A DNA stretch of 11,467 bases from assembly GCA_025399215.1 (NCBI GenBank), contig MU621362.1:11208-22674 (forward strand), written 5' to 3'. Shown here piece after piece: positions 1 through 7,159 of the stretch (the first letter of the stretch is position 1; every line of letters starts with the position of its first letter). The stretch comes from Globomyces pollinis-pini. Lineage: Eukaryota; Chytridiomycota; Chytridiomycetes; Rhizophydiales; Globomycetaceae. The translations under genes and the position numbers were made by a program. The notes beneath the pieces are model-generated. The model had not been told where the DNA came from and did not search any database. It saw nothing but the letters and a program-made list of their open reading frames with translations.

Positions 1-270
1 ATTGGATCAGATTTTGGTAAAGCATTTTCATTGGTTTCAGTCCAGATCAGTTCCCTTCATAAACCAATCAACACTGCAACCTTTCTTGCTACTTTCCAAG
101 GAAATTTTGTGGGGCTTTTGTCGGTTGGAATTACTAACTCAAGTCCAACACTTGTTGATTTGGCTGGAAATGGATTTGCCAATCTGGACAAATTAACGAT
201 TATTGGTGATGGAACCCCAAAAAGTTGGGTTGTTATTGATGATCTTATCACTACTTTGACCAATCCATAA
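1..270 (+). CDS. 3' end of a secreted/surface beta-rich protein (partial)
   Basis: The frame is open from the first base of the window to a TAA at 268-270, giving 89 residues of a C-terminus whose start lies outside the window. The protein alternates hydrophobic and polar residues in the manner of a beta sandwich. It has a threonine/phenylalanine-rich strand (TATFLATFQGNF, about residues 25-36) and ends in an LTIIGDG...SWVVIDDL pattern. That ending resembles the final strands of galactose-binding-like or carbohydrate-binding beta sandwiches, which often close with 'xxIDDL'. There is no hydrophobic C-terminal tail, so a GPI anchor or membrane span is unlikely. AATAAA at 305-310, 35 nt after the stop, is a good polyadenylation signal candidate. 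Coding status is well supported by composition. The family assignment is only a resemblance and the molecular role is unknown. Confidence 0.6.
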   Translation: MGSDFGKAFSLVSVQISSLHKPINTATFLATFQGNFVGLLSVGITNSSPTLVDLAGNGFANLDKLTIIGDGTPKSWVVIDDLITTLTNP

Positions 271-908
271 ATTGGACAATCGAAGTCCTTGGGTATCAAT
301 TGACAATAAAAAATAGTTGTTATATGTAGCGTTCAAAAATGAGACACTATTTCAGACATATATCACATTATTTCTAATAGATGATGTTAATAGATTAATG
401 GTATCAGTATTTGTTTCAGGGCTGTACATATGAATTTGGAACTTATACCATATCTGTCAAAGCGACCAATATTCGTACGCTTAGAGCAGAAATGCTTGGC
501 TCTGAATTAATATAGTACATTTTTAACCTAATTAACAATCAAATTTCCGACAACGTCATCTGAGGAGTAGTCACTATCTTTTAGATAAGGAAAGAAAGGT
601 ATCTGGCTCTGGTTTAAATTATTCATCGGAACTCTAATAACCAACAAGTACAAGTGGACGTGTTTAAGTTAATGGTAAAAATGTGTCTCTTCAAGAGACT
701 CTCTTGCATCTAATGATGAGCAGCTACTTGGGGTGGTTTTCTCGGCATTAATTTAGTTCAAAAAGTTCTTCTCTTTGATGTGCGGTGGTAGATCCACTCT
801 AACATTCATCTACAAAAGCTTAAATCCACCAAAGACTAACTGATCGCTAACATTGAACTTCATGGATAGGAAAGAGAAAAGTTTTAGTGAGAGAAAGATT
901 ATATTAAA
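271..908. other. Intergenic region between convergent genes
   Basis: This 638-bp AT-rich stretch separates the end of the plus-strand partial gene from the end of the minus-strand small gene, so it should hold two 3' untranslated regions. I see AATAAA at 305-310 and no long reading frame. The longest plus-strand open stretch of note, about 400-512, starts near a splice-acceptor-like TTTGTTTCAG. It has no ATG, and its length is not significant at this base composition. Confidence 0.6.
305..310 (+). promoter_or_regulatory. AATAAA polyadenylation-like signal of the partial gene
   Basis: A canonical AATAAA lies 35 nt downstream of the TAA stop at 268-270, the normal distance for a cleavage/polyadenylation signal. 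Confidence 0.45.
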
Positions 909-1214
909 CTATTGGCTTTCATTTTTACTTTGTTTCTGAACATGAGCTTTAGTAAAACCTTCAGTAAAGGATGCAGCACATTCATTGACAACTCCCGGTA
1001 ATTTGGTAGACGCAGCAGCCATAGCAGTTGGTAATGTGTATGTTAAAAGGGTACTATCTACTGCAGCGGATCGACCAGTGACTTTATCATAGCCGGCAAT
1101 AGCCTTTCCCTTCAAATCATAGTTTTCTGAAATGCTTTCTGCAACATTGACTCCATGCCCGGTAATTTCTCCTGCTTTGTATGATGCTCCTTTCAACATG
1201 TTTTCGATGGTCAT
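909..1214 (-). CDS. Small Ala/Gly-rich helical protein, function unknown
   Basis: This is a 101-residue frame from ATG (1212-1214) to TAG (909-911). I do not recognise it with confidence. It is soluble, with no signal peptide or membrane segment, rich in Ala, Gly, Thr and Ser, and predicted largely helical. Its middle has a repetitive look (LKGKAIAGYDKVTGRSAAVD, about residues 34-53) and its end is charged (KAHVQKQSKNESQ). The spacing of small residues and 'A..G...' steps recalls the helical tail after the RRM in Vip1/BPA1-like fungal and plant proteins. However, no RRM is present here, so it could be a stand-alone relative, a last exon of a longer gene, or something unrelated. Upstream on the minus strand no exon could be joined convincingly. 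A TATATATC-like box lies 127-134 bp upstream. The low stop density and balanced codon use support a real gene. Confidence 0.5.
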   Translation of the reverse strand: MTIENMLKGASYKAGEITGHGVNVAESISENYDLKGKAIAGYDKVTGRSAAVDSTLLTYTLPTAMAAASTKLPGVVNECAASFTEGFTKAHVQKQSKNESQ

Positions 1215-1687
1215 TTCTTTGTAAAATGGAAAGTCGATTGTAGCGCCTCATTTGATTTTGGTAACACAAAATGTGGACTAAAACCAAGACAGAAGAACTA
1301 CAATGAATGAACAAACTTCACTTGTTGAATCATCCGGTATGATATATAGACTTATTACTCTATATTGAATCGGTATTCGGATGAATACCTTTTCACTTGC
1401 CAATAGCATTATTACGACCTACTTTGAAGCAACTACCGTGTTTAAGTTTCTAATATCAAGACGATTTAACACACAGAGCTACCCTTACTTTTAAATTAAC
1501 AATGGATCCTTCAAGATACTTTGAGTCACAAATTTCCACGTTTAACAGATGTTTAATCAATCGTAAAACTCGATATCAACTGCCATGTCCAAAAAAAAAA
1601 AATCATTAGAATTGTCTTCTGCACTTGTTCAATGTGTCAATCGACACGACCCATGCATTCAAACGCGTAAAATTACTTTTCTCAAAC
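1215..1687. promoter_or_regulatory. Divergent promoter region
   Basis: The 473 bp between two head-to-head start codons (1214 on minus, 1688 on plus) must hold both promoters. Visible elements are the TATA-like box at 1341-1348 for the left gene and a run of 12 A at 1591-1602, a poly(dA:dT) tract of the type that excludes nucleosomes, 85 bp before the receptor ATG. An upstream ATG sits at 1585. I see no other gene. Confidence 0.4.
1341..1348 (-). promoter_or_regulatory. TATA-like box upstream of the small minus-strand gene
   Basis: The minus strand reads TATATATC here, 127-134 bp upstream of the ATG at 1214. In AT-rich DNA such boxes are frequent, so this is only a candidate. Confidence 0.2.
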
Positions 1688-1743
1688 ATGTTGAAAATCA
1701 TCTGTTTTGTATTCTTATTGATGCAACACTGCATTGGACTTAA
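1585..1743 (+). other. Possible upstream ORF overlapping the receptor start
   Basis: An ATG at 1585-1587 opens a 52-codon frame that ends in TAA at 1741-1743, in a different frame from the receptor whose ATG is at 1688. If transcription begins upstream of 1585, this overlapping upstream frame would reduce receptor translation. If it begins inside or after the poly-A tract at 1591-1602, it would not be in the mRNA. It encodes a lysine run from that tract and has no sign of being a conserved peptide. Confidence 0.25.
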
Positions 1744-4219
1744 TCCTAATGGGAAGAATAAAGTCAAGATTGGAATTAGCTTGGGATATCCAAGTACTGC
1801 ACCTACTGAAGTGGGGAAAATGGGGGGAGTAAATGCGATATATTTACGTATTAAACAACTAAACGAAAATTCAGACTTGCTTGGAAATGACACAGCATTA
1901 GAGGCAGTATTGTTTAATCATAAATTGGACAGAATCACCACCATTGAAAAAGGGTTAGAAATTAAAGGTGCTGGAATTGCTGCTGTTATTGGTTCTGGTC
2001 GAAGTTATCTCAGTACATTATCGTCTTTAGTTTTACAGAATTATCGAATTCCTCAATGTTGTGGTGCATCTACTGATCCTGCATTATCTGATAAAAAACA
2101 ATATCCCAACTTTTTCAGAACGGTCCCTACAGACAATTCTCAAGCTGCTGCTATGATTGGATACATAGTTGCATCTGGTTGGAAAAAAATTGCAATTATT
2201 TATAGCGATGAGAATTACGGAAGTGGTTTATCAAATAACGTTCAAAACTTCGCGAGACTAAATAATGTCACAGTATTGTCAAAAGTACCTATTAATCTTG
2301 GAACAACCGAAGCTGCTGCGTTGCCATCTTTACAAACAGTGCAACAATCTGGTGCCAAAATCATTATTTTTTGTGGATTTCCTTTAGAATATTTCACAGT
2401 GATTAAAGTCGCAAAATCAATTGGGCTATATGATGCTGGTTATGTTTGGATCGGAGGTGATGCATTGAATAATATGCATATAAACTACGCACAGAATGTT
2501 ACTCTATTTGGTGGTACTCTGAATTTTTATCCCATTGAAGCTTCTGGATCCGAGTCTGAATTGTATGCCAAGTACTGGGCAGACAACTATTTAAACACTG
2601 ATTATATTCACGCAAACTTTACCAGTGGTACTCCATCATCTTTTAGTTACTTCTTCTCAACATGCGCAGATCTATTTTTGAATGGTTTTGATCGGTTATT
2701 GAAAAAGAATTCTACATGGACAGTGGAAGATTTAGCAAACGGCAAGTTAAACAACTTTATGGAAGTTCCAGCGACTTTTCAATTCCCTAATGTTTTAACC
2801 ACTTCTGGTTATGTTAAAACTGATCAAAATGGGGATCGATTTGGGGATTATCGTATCACAAATTATCTGAATAATGGAAGTTTGAATACAGTTGCACTTT
2901 GGTCAAATGGTGAACGAAAAGTCTTATCTGAAATAATATACCCCGGTGAAACAAACATTCAACCGAAAGATGGGGTAGACCCCAATGATGTTGCAGAATA
3001 TGCAATAATGTCTGGTCCTTTATCAACAGTTTCTTATATTCTCGCAGGACTTGGCACTTTGCTAGTTATTGGTTCGTTACTACTCTCAGTTTGGTTTAGA
3101 AAAAGTAAAAGCGTTAAAAGTTTTGGCTATACTGTCGGCATTGGTATGCAATTGACACTACTATTGATCAACATTCAATTCCTAGTTATGATTGACAGAC
3201 CAACAAACAGCAAGTGTCTCATAGACACCTTTTTAATACCAGTTTTGTTCTCCTTCTATTATGGTCTGTTGTTTGCTAAAAATCTTCGAATTTATTACAT
3301 TTTTTCCAAAGCATTGTCAAAAAATCTCTTAACAGATGTCAAAGTGTATATGATTGGTTTTTGTTTTACAATACCATCACTAGTTACATTGCTTGTTAGT
3401 AATATTGTTGATCCACCCATTCCCACCATTGTACAGTTCTCACAATCACAATACTATTGGACATGTCAACGAATTAATTACCAGCAGCCAATACTAAACC
3501 TTCTTATAGCTTGCAATGCCATGGTTCTACTTGCCAATTTGTTTATGGCCTTCTTAAATCGAAATATTCAATCCAGGTTTAATGAAACAAAAATGATTAG
3601 TGTGTCAGTTTATAATACTTCTGTCATTGCTATATTCGGAATCGTAATCTTACAGTCAAAGTCGATCAGTTTTGGATCAAACTATTACATCAAATGTTTT
3701 TCCATCTTTTATGTGTTTGCATTCAACTTGGCTACAAACTTTTTTATAAAGATTTATCAGGCAGTACATGCAAAGAAGTTGGATCAAGGAACATCATCAA
3801 CCACCGAGGATGCATTTAAGGGCTTTAATAGTCGTGGTGGGCCAAAGAAAAGTACAGATACTGCCATTGTTTTTCTCAAACCACTTAATGCACTATTTTC
3901 ATGGAAATCCGAAAAACCAGTGAGTTTGACTCAAATTACACCTGAAATTGTTCACGCATATGACATCAAGAAGCTTTCTTTGGAATCTTCCGAAACATCG
4001 GTTCAAGGAATTGGGAATAGTTGGGATATCAGGCATTTTACAAAGTTTTCATTTGACAACAAAGGTGCCAAGATTCGACATATTACGATGAATGAAGAAA
4101 CTTTCCAACTGGTTTTTGAAACTGAAGATGAAGCGGAAGCTTGGACCAAATACTTTGAGTACTGGAGTTATAGTAGTACCAGTGGTGTATTAAAGTCATT
4201 GAAGAGTGCAGTACAATAA
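1688..4219 (+). CDS. Class C (GABA-B-like) G-protein-coupled receptor
   Basis: This 843-residue protein is encoded without introns. The frame is open upstream to 1625, but the first in-frame ATG is at 1688 and is followed at once by a signal peptide (residues 1-18, MLKIICFVFLLMQHCIGL), which settles the start. Residues about 26-420 form a type I periplasmic-binding/ANF-receptor ligand domain, with GSGRS near 102, IPQCCGAST near 121 and KIAIIYSDENYG near 167. Seven hydrophobic segments span about 447-691. Cys510 at TM3 and Cys593 in loop 2 fit the conserved disulfide, LLFAKNLRIYYIF after TM3 matches the GABA-B ICL2 region, and NETKMISVSVYN matches the segment entering TM6. Residues about 724-829 may form a PH-like domain ending in EDEAEAWTKYFEYW. 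It should bind a small extracellular ligand and signal through G proteins; the ligand is unknown. AATAAA overlaps the stop. Confidence 0.93.
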   Translation: MLKIICFVFLLMQHCIGLNPNGKNKVKIGISLGYPSTAPTEVGKMGGVNAIYLRIKQLNENSDLLGNDTALEAVLFNHKLDRITTIEKGLEIKGAGIAAVIGSGRSYLSTLSSLVLQNYRIPQCCGASTDPALSDKKQYPNFFRTVPTDNSQAAAMIGYIVASGWKKIAIIYSDENYGSGLSNNVQNFARLNNVTVLSKVPINLGTTEAAALPSLQTVQQSGAKIIIFCGFPLEYFTVIKVAKSIGLYDAGYVWIGGDALNNMHINYAQNVTLFGGTLNFYPIEASGSESELYAKYWADNYLNTDYIHANFTSGTPSSFSYFFSTCADLFLNGFDRLLKKNSTWTVEDLANGKLNNFMEVPATFQFPNVLTTSGYVKTDQNGDRFGDYRITNYLNNGSLNTVALWSNGERKVLSEIIYPGETNIQPKDGVDPNDVAEYAIMSGPLSTVSYILAGLGTLLVIGSLLLSVWFRKSKSVKSFGYTVGIGMQLTLLLINIQFLVMIDRPTNSKCLIDTFLIPVLFSFYYGLLFAKNLRIYYIFSKALSKNLLTDVKVYMIGFCFTIPSLVTLLVSNIVDPPIPTIVQFSQSQYYWTCQRINYQQPILNLLIACNAMVLLANLFMAFLNRNIQSRFNETKMISVSVYNTSVIAIFGIVILQSKSISFGSNYYIKCFSIFYVFAFNLATNFFIKIYQAVHAKKLDQGTSSTTEDAFKGFNSRGGPKKSTDTAIVFLKPLNALFSWKSEKPVSLTQITPEIVHAYDIKKLSLESSETSVQGIGNSWDIRHFTKFSFDNKGAKIRHITMNEETFQLVFETEDEAEAWTKYFEYWSYSSTSGVLKSLKSAVQ

Positions 4220-4220
4220 A
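4215..4220 (+). promoter_or_regulatory. AATAAA overlapping the receptor stop codon
   Basis: The TAA stop at 4217-4219 lies inside an AATAAA hexamer. No other canonical AATAAA was noticed in the next 200 bp, so this could serve as the polyadenylation signal with an extremely short 3' untranslated region. Use of the signal is inferred. Confidence 0.3.
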
Positions 4221-4759
4221 CGCAAGTTAGACGTATTACAAATTCGAGAAACTTAGTAGGTTGAGATTTTTTATTGATCATTCGTGTGACCATTTTAAGT
4301 TGAAACGTTAAAGATATTCACAGTTTTCAATATTATAAATCTATTCTTTTTGAAGATTCCATTACATGTTTGGTGTATCAACTGGAACCAGAATATTAGA
4401 GGGCAAAGTTAAAAACCAAACCAAATCGCGTATTTTTGTAACAGGTACCCCAAATCACTTCGAACTTCATATCCCATGACATGGGACCCATGTAAGAATA
4501 ACTATGGACTAGGAACAACTTTGTATCCAATTTAGATAAATCTGTAACAATATGCAAGTTTACAATTTGCAACCAAACAACAGTCATATGTTGCGCGAAG
4601 CACATGACAAGATAACTAAACTTGCAAAATGTTTAATAGAAACTTTAGCTTAAAGCCCAGCTTTTGATTATTTGGATAAAAACTTAGTTAGGTGTTTCAG
4701 CCACTGTTGTTTTTGGAAATATTCAATGATTGAAAAAAAATAGATTAGAAACTTTCAAA
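4220..4759. other. Intergenic region before the carbonic anhydrase
   Basis: These 540 AT-rich bases lie between two same-direction genes and should contain the carbonic anhydrase promoter. There is no reading frame I would call a gene; the minus-strand open stretch at about 4396-4605 has no recognisable features. Near the right end there is a short upstream ORF at 4726-4743. Confidence 0.5.
4726..4743 (+). other. Five-codon upstream ORF (MIEKK)
   Basis: ATG at 4726 is followed by four codons and a TAG at 4741-4743, 16 nt before the start codon of the carbonic anhydrase at 4760. If transcribed, it could tune translation of the downstream gene. The reading is direct; a role is inferred. Confidence 0.25.
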
Positions 4760-5772
4760 ATGATTTTAGTTCCAGTTTTGTTGGTCACTGTCTCTGCGCA
4801 TTTGAATTGTTTAGCAGACGCGCTATTGGGTAGTGAAGGAGTATCCATGTATAAACGAGGTGACTTCTCGTATGAAAGCAGGAATCCAGAAATATGGGGT
4901 ACTATCTCATCAAACTACACTCTCTGCAAAGAAGGGAAATATCAGGTACATAATTCATTTAACTTATTACTAGTCCCCAATTAATTTTGAGGATGAAGGA
5001 ATGCTTGGTGAAAAAAAGTTTGAAGAGAACTGGTCGGATTTCGTTACTGGAGCAATCATTGGAAATGCTGAAGGACATGCAACTAAAGTCGAATTACCAA
5101 AAGGTTCTACTTCATCTATTTTGCCTTTTGACACGAAAGAATCATACAAATTGCTACAGTTTCATTTTCACGTCCCATCAGAGCATCATCGCGAAGAAGA
5201 AGGTTTCCCAATCGAAGTTCATTTTGTTCACGCTACCCCAAACAAAGACCTTGCCGTTGTTGGGTTTTGGTTTTATCTTTCGGAAACCAGTACTCCATTC
5301 TTGAACGCCGTGCTGGATAAAGGGTTTCCAAAGCACGAGGAAGTAAATATTCCATTGGATACAATCGACTTCAGATCTGTCAAAGATAACATTCGTTCCA
5401 GTAAATTCTGGAGTTACGACGGTAGTTTGACCACTCCACCTTGTAGTGAGGGTGTAAAGTGGGCTGTCAGTGACACACCTCTTCCTATTTCAATTAAGCA
5501 TTATGAAGGGCTACGAAAGTCAAGTAATCTATCTTTATCTCATAATTTTAGTGAAGTTTGGTGCTCGTCCAACTCAAAAGAATGCTTCTAAAGTTAAAGG
5601 TTCTGAAGCTAAAGATCATTCCGGTCATGGCGAAGCTAAGGAACATACCAGCCATAAAGTGATCAAGTCAAATGTCGGATTGGGAGAACCGTTCGGCAGT
5701 TCTCTTGAAAGTGGCTCATCGGAACTCTTCTCGTTGTTTGGTACACTAGTAGCATTTAGTATTATGTTTTAG
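4760..5772 (+). CDS. Alpha carbonic anhydrase, secreted and probably GPI-anchored
   Basis: Three exons, 4760-4945, 4974-5523 and 5552-5772, join into 318 residues. The enzyme hydrates CO2 to bicarbonate with a zinc ion. Zinc ligands are His126 and His128 (QFHFH) and His145 (EVHFVH). Glu132 lies in the SEH motif, Thr215-Thr216 in GSLTTPPCSEG, and His97 (EGHATKVEL) corresponds to the proton shuttle His64 of human CA II. Cys56 and Cys219 fit the disulfide of extracellular members. Residues 1-19 are a signal peptide. After the catalytic domain a His/Lys-rich linker (KDHSGHGEAKEHTSH) leads to a Ser/Gly patch and a terminal hydrophobic stretch (LFSLFGTLVAFSIMF), a typical GPI-anchor signal, so it probably acts outside the plasma membrane. 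The ATG at 4760 is the only in-frame ATG before the signal peptide. All catalytic residues are intact. Confidence 0.94.
4946..4973 (+). other. 28-nt intron 1 of the carbonic anhydrase (phase 0)
   Basis: The intron runs from GTACAT to ACTAG and removes an in-frame TAG and a frame change. Its excision joins ...EGKYQ to SPINF, exactly reproducing the family's conserved 'G..QSPINI' motif. TTTAAC inside it is a possible branch site. The length of 28 nt is far below common fungal introns. Confidence 0.88.
5524..5551 (+). other. 28-nt intron 2 of the carbonic anhydrase (phase 1)
   Basis: GTAATC to TTTTAG. Removing it joins HYEGLRKS to MKFGARPTQKN, matching the C-terminal 'LR....N.RPTQ' segment of alpha carbonic anhydrases. 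Without removal, the frame would go into an unrelated tail ending at 5591. It has the same length as intron 1. Confidence 0.88.
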
Positions 5773-5797
5773 AAACAAGGTTTCCATTTTCAAATCT

Positions 5798-5803
5798 ATT
5801 AAA
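5798..5803 (+). promoter_or_regulatory. ATTAAA polyadenylation-like signal of the carbonic anhydrase
   Basis: The common variant ATTAAA lies 25 nt after the TAG stop at 5770-5772, inside the 51-bp gap to the convergent gene. Confidence 0.35.
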
Positions 5804-5823
5804 GATCTATTCTAATTTTTTTT

Positions 5824-6646
5824 CTAATCTTCCTTTTTATTGAATAGTATGTTCCCAACACCATTTCCAAAAATTGGGCGAAAAATATGATAGTACATTG
5901 CAACTGTAAATCTTCCATTCCAATCAGCAAATTCATAAACGAATCTAGGGACACGTCTTGTAAACAAATAAATGGGAGCCACCACTATTGCTATTGGAAT
6001 GAACGGAAAAATGCTGATAGTTCCAAACAAGAATTTACCTATTAAATGCTTTGGCGAGTATATAGTTTTGTACCGCGGAAGAGACTTTAGCCATGATTGA
6101 TAGGTAGCATCCATATCATGATTGAGTGCTCCAACTTCTAACAAGGTCATGTATCTTTCAGAAGGAAAAAACTGTTCTGGAAGAGGGTTTTTAGACTCAA
6201 TCGCAATCAAGGTATGTGCATGAATTATAGTACCATTAATGGTATGACAATCGACGGTGAGATTTTGATAACCTAAATCTGCATAACCACCACCACCTTC
6301 AGTTTTTCGAATCTGATCATATTCTGCTGTGGTTATTAGGTGTAAAATTCCTCTTAATGTTGGTTGATCCTCCATTATAGGAGTTTTACCAATGGAAGCA
6401 AAGCAAGGTTCAAAATAAGGAAATCCCTGAAATGTTTAACGTTTAAAACAGCAGTTACTTTCAAGTTGAAGTTCAAATAATAACCTGGTACAACAACTTC
6501 AATACTCTTTGATGGATAAACTGATCGTCGCCCAGATAAGACCATCTCATTCATGTTACTTCCATAAGCAAGATACCAAACCTGGTTCTGGTCAAGTTTA
6601 ATAAACTGTTTTGTCAAATCGTAGCTTTTGAACTTACTTCTGACAT
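5824..6646 (-). CDS. Gamma-glutamylcyclotransferase-like (gliK/GGCT-type) protein with a membrane segment
   Basis: Exons on the minus strand are 6646-6638 (only ATG TCA GAA), 6605-6459 and 6426-5824, giving 252 residues. The GGCT fold signature WYLAYGSNM is at residues 13-21. It is followed by VPGYYLNFNL, EPCFASI and LRGILHLIT, all typical of the family, and Glu95 (RKTEGGGGY) sits where the catalytic glutamate of GGCT lies. Family members turn gamma-glutamyl dipeptides or related conjugates into 5-oxoproline, and fungal gliK-like relatives act on glutathione-derived compounds; the substrate here is unknown. Residues about 185-208 are strongly hydrophobic (ISIFPFIPIAIVVAPIYLF inside), a C-terminal membrane segment beyond the minimal GGCT domain. 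Without splicing, the first exon runs into a TGA and the second into a different frame. It converges with the carbonic anhydrase, with stops 51 bp apart. Confidence 0.85.
5836..5841 (-). promoter_or_regulatory. AATAAA inside the last codons of the GGCT-like gene
   Basis: The minus strand reads AAT AAA as two of the last five sense codons (FNKKED), 9 bases before the TAG. It could act as the polyadenylation signal; that use is inferred. Confidence 0.25.
6427..6458 (-). other. 32-nt intron 2 of the GGCT-like gene (phase 0)
   Basis: Starts GTAACT and ends TTTCAG on the minus strand, with GTTAAAC near the 3' end as a possible branch site. Removal joins YYLNFNLK to GFPYFEPCFASIGK, restoring the family's 'NL.G.P..EPCFASI' block across two frames. 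Confidence 0.88.
6606..6637 (-). other. 32-nt intron 1 of the GGCT-like gene (phase 0)
   Basis: Minus-strand sequence starts GTAAGT and ends AACAG, with TTTGAC near the 3' end as a possible branch site. It follows a nine-base coding exon (MSE). Without it there is no ATG in frame with the YGSN-containing exon. Confidence 0.75.
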
Positions 6647-7101
6647 GTCTTCTAATTTTCTTTCAAACTATGGAATCCTCACCACCAAACTTAAACTTGA
6701 GTAAACTTGAGCAAAGAAATTATCCATCAAAGACAAATCTATACACAGCGTTAAAACGGCTTTTCCAAGAAAACTCGATGAGGTCTCTGTAGAAACTCTC
6801 ATGCAAACCATGCTAAATTACTGTATTTAAACAATTCTTGTAAAAACTCAATGTATAAACTTATTCGTTATGTTTTAGTAGAAGAGATTCCTTTCGATAC
6901 CCCGTATTGAAGTCAGAATATCATTTCCATGGATATTAAAAGAATTAGATTGACCGATGTGGTGGTAATGGTATGGTTAGAGTTAATGTGCGTGATTTGG
7001 GCTTCTGAATCCTATTTGAAAAATTGGTTATCGGTCAAAGGAGTGCTCAGTTGCGGCGCGCTGGTGATGTTTCTTAAAGATTGTGACTTGTGGTCAATTC
7101 A
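6647..7101. other. Region upstream of the GGCT-like gene, no supportable gene
   Basis: This 455-bp stretch holds the promoter of the minus-strand GGCT-like gene and the 3' flank of the ankyrin gene. There is a 10-bp near-perfect tandem duplication at about 6695-6714 (AAACTTGAGT/AAACTTGAGC). Several short open stretches on the plus strand (for example about 6709-6819) look protein-like but lack a start, and no combination of splice sites joins them. Confidence 0.4.
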
Positions 7102-7105
7102 TCAT

Positions 7106-7111
7106 TTTATT
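7106..7111 (-). promoter_or_regulatory. AATAAA abutting the ankyrin gene's stop codon
   Basis: The minus strand reads AATAAAATGA, with the TGA stop at 7102-7104 starting two bases beyond the hexamer. This is the third gene here with the hexamer inside or at its coding end. Confidence 0.25.
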
Positions 7112-7159
7112 AAGTACGGTACCTTGCTTTCTAATAGCTTTGCTATTTCAATATGGCCT

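Noticed and set aside
400..512. Open stretch after TTTGTTTCAG (GCTYEFGTYTISVKATN) as a possible exon.
   Set aside because: No start, no donor giving an open upstream exon, and the length is not significant in AT-rich DNA.
5519..5551. Alternative donor GTCAAG for carbonic anhydrase intron 2.
   Set aside because: It would remove 33 nt and keep the wrong frame. Only the GTAATC donor at 5524 restores the conserved C-terminal segment.
6645..6819. Plus-strand coding-like stretches starting MSSNFLSNY or MESSPPNLN, and an open frame ending in MQTMLNY.
   Set aside because: The first ATG overlaps the GGCT-like start codon through the palindrome ACATGT. The frames do not connect with any plausible splice sites, and lengths near 40 codons are expected by chance.
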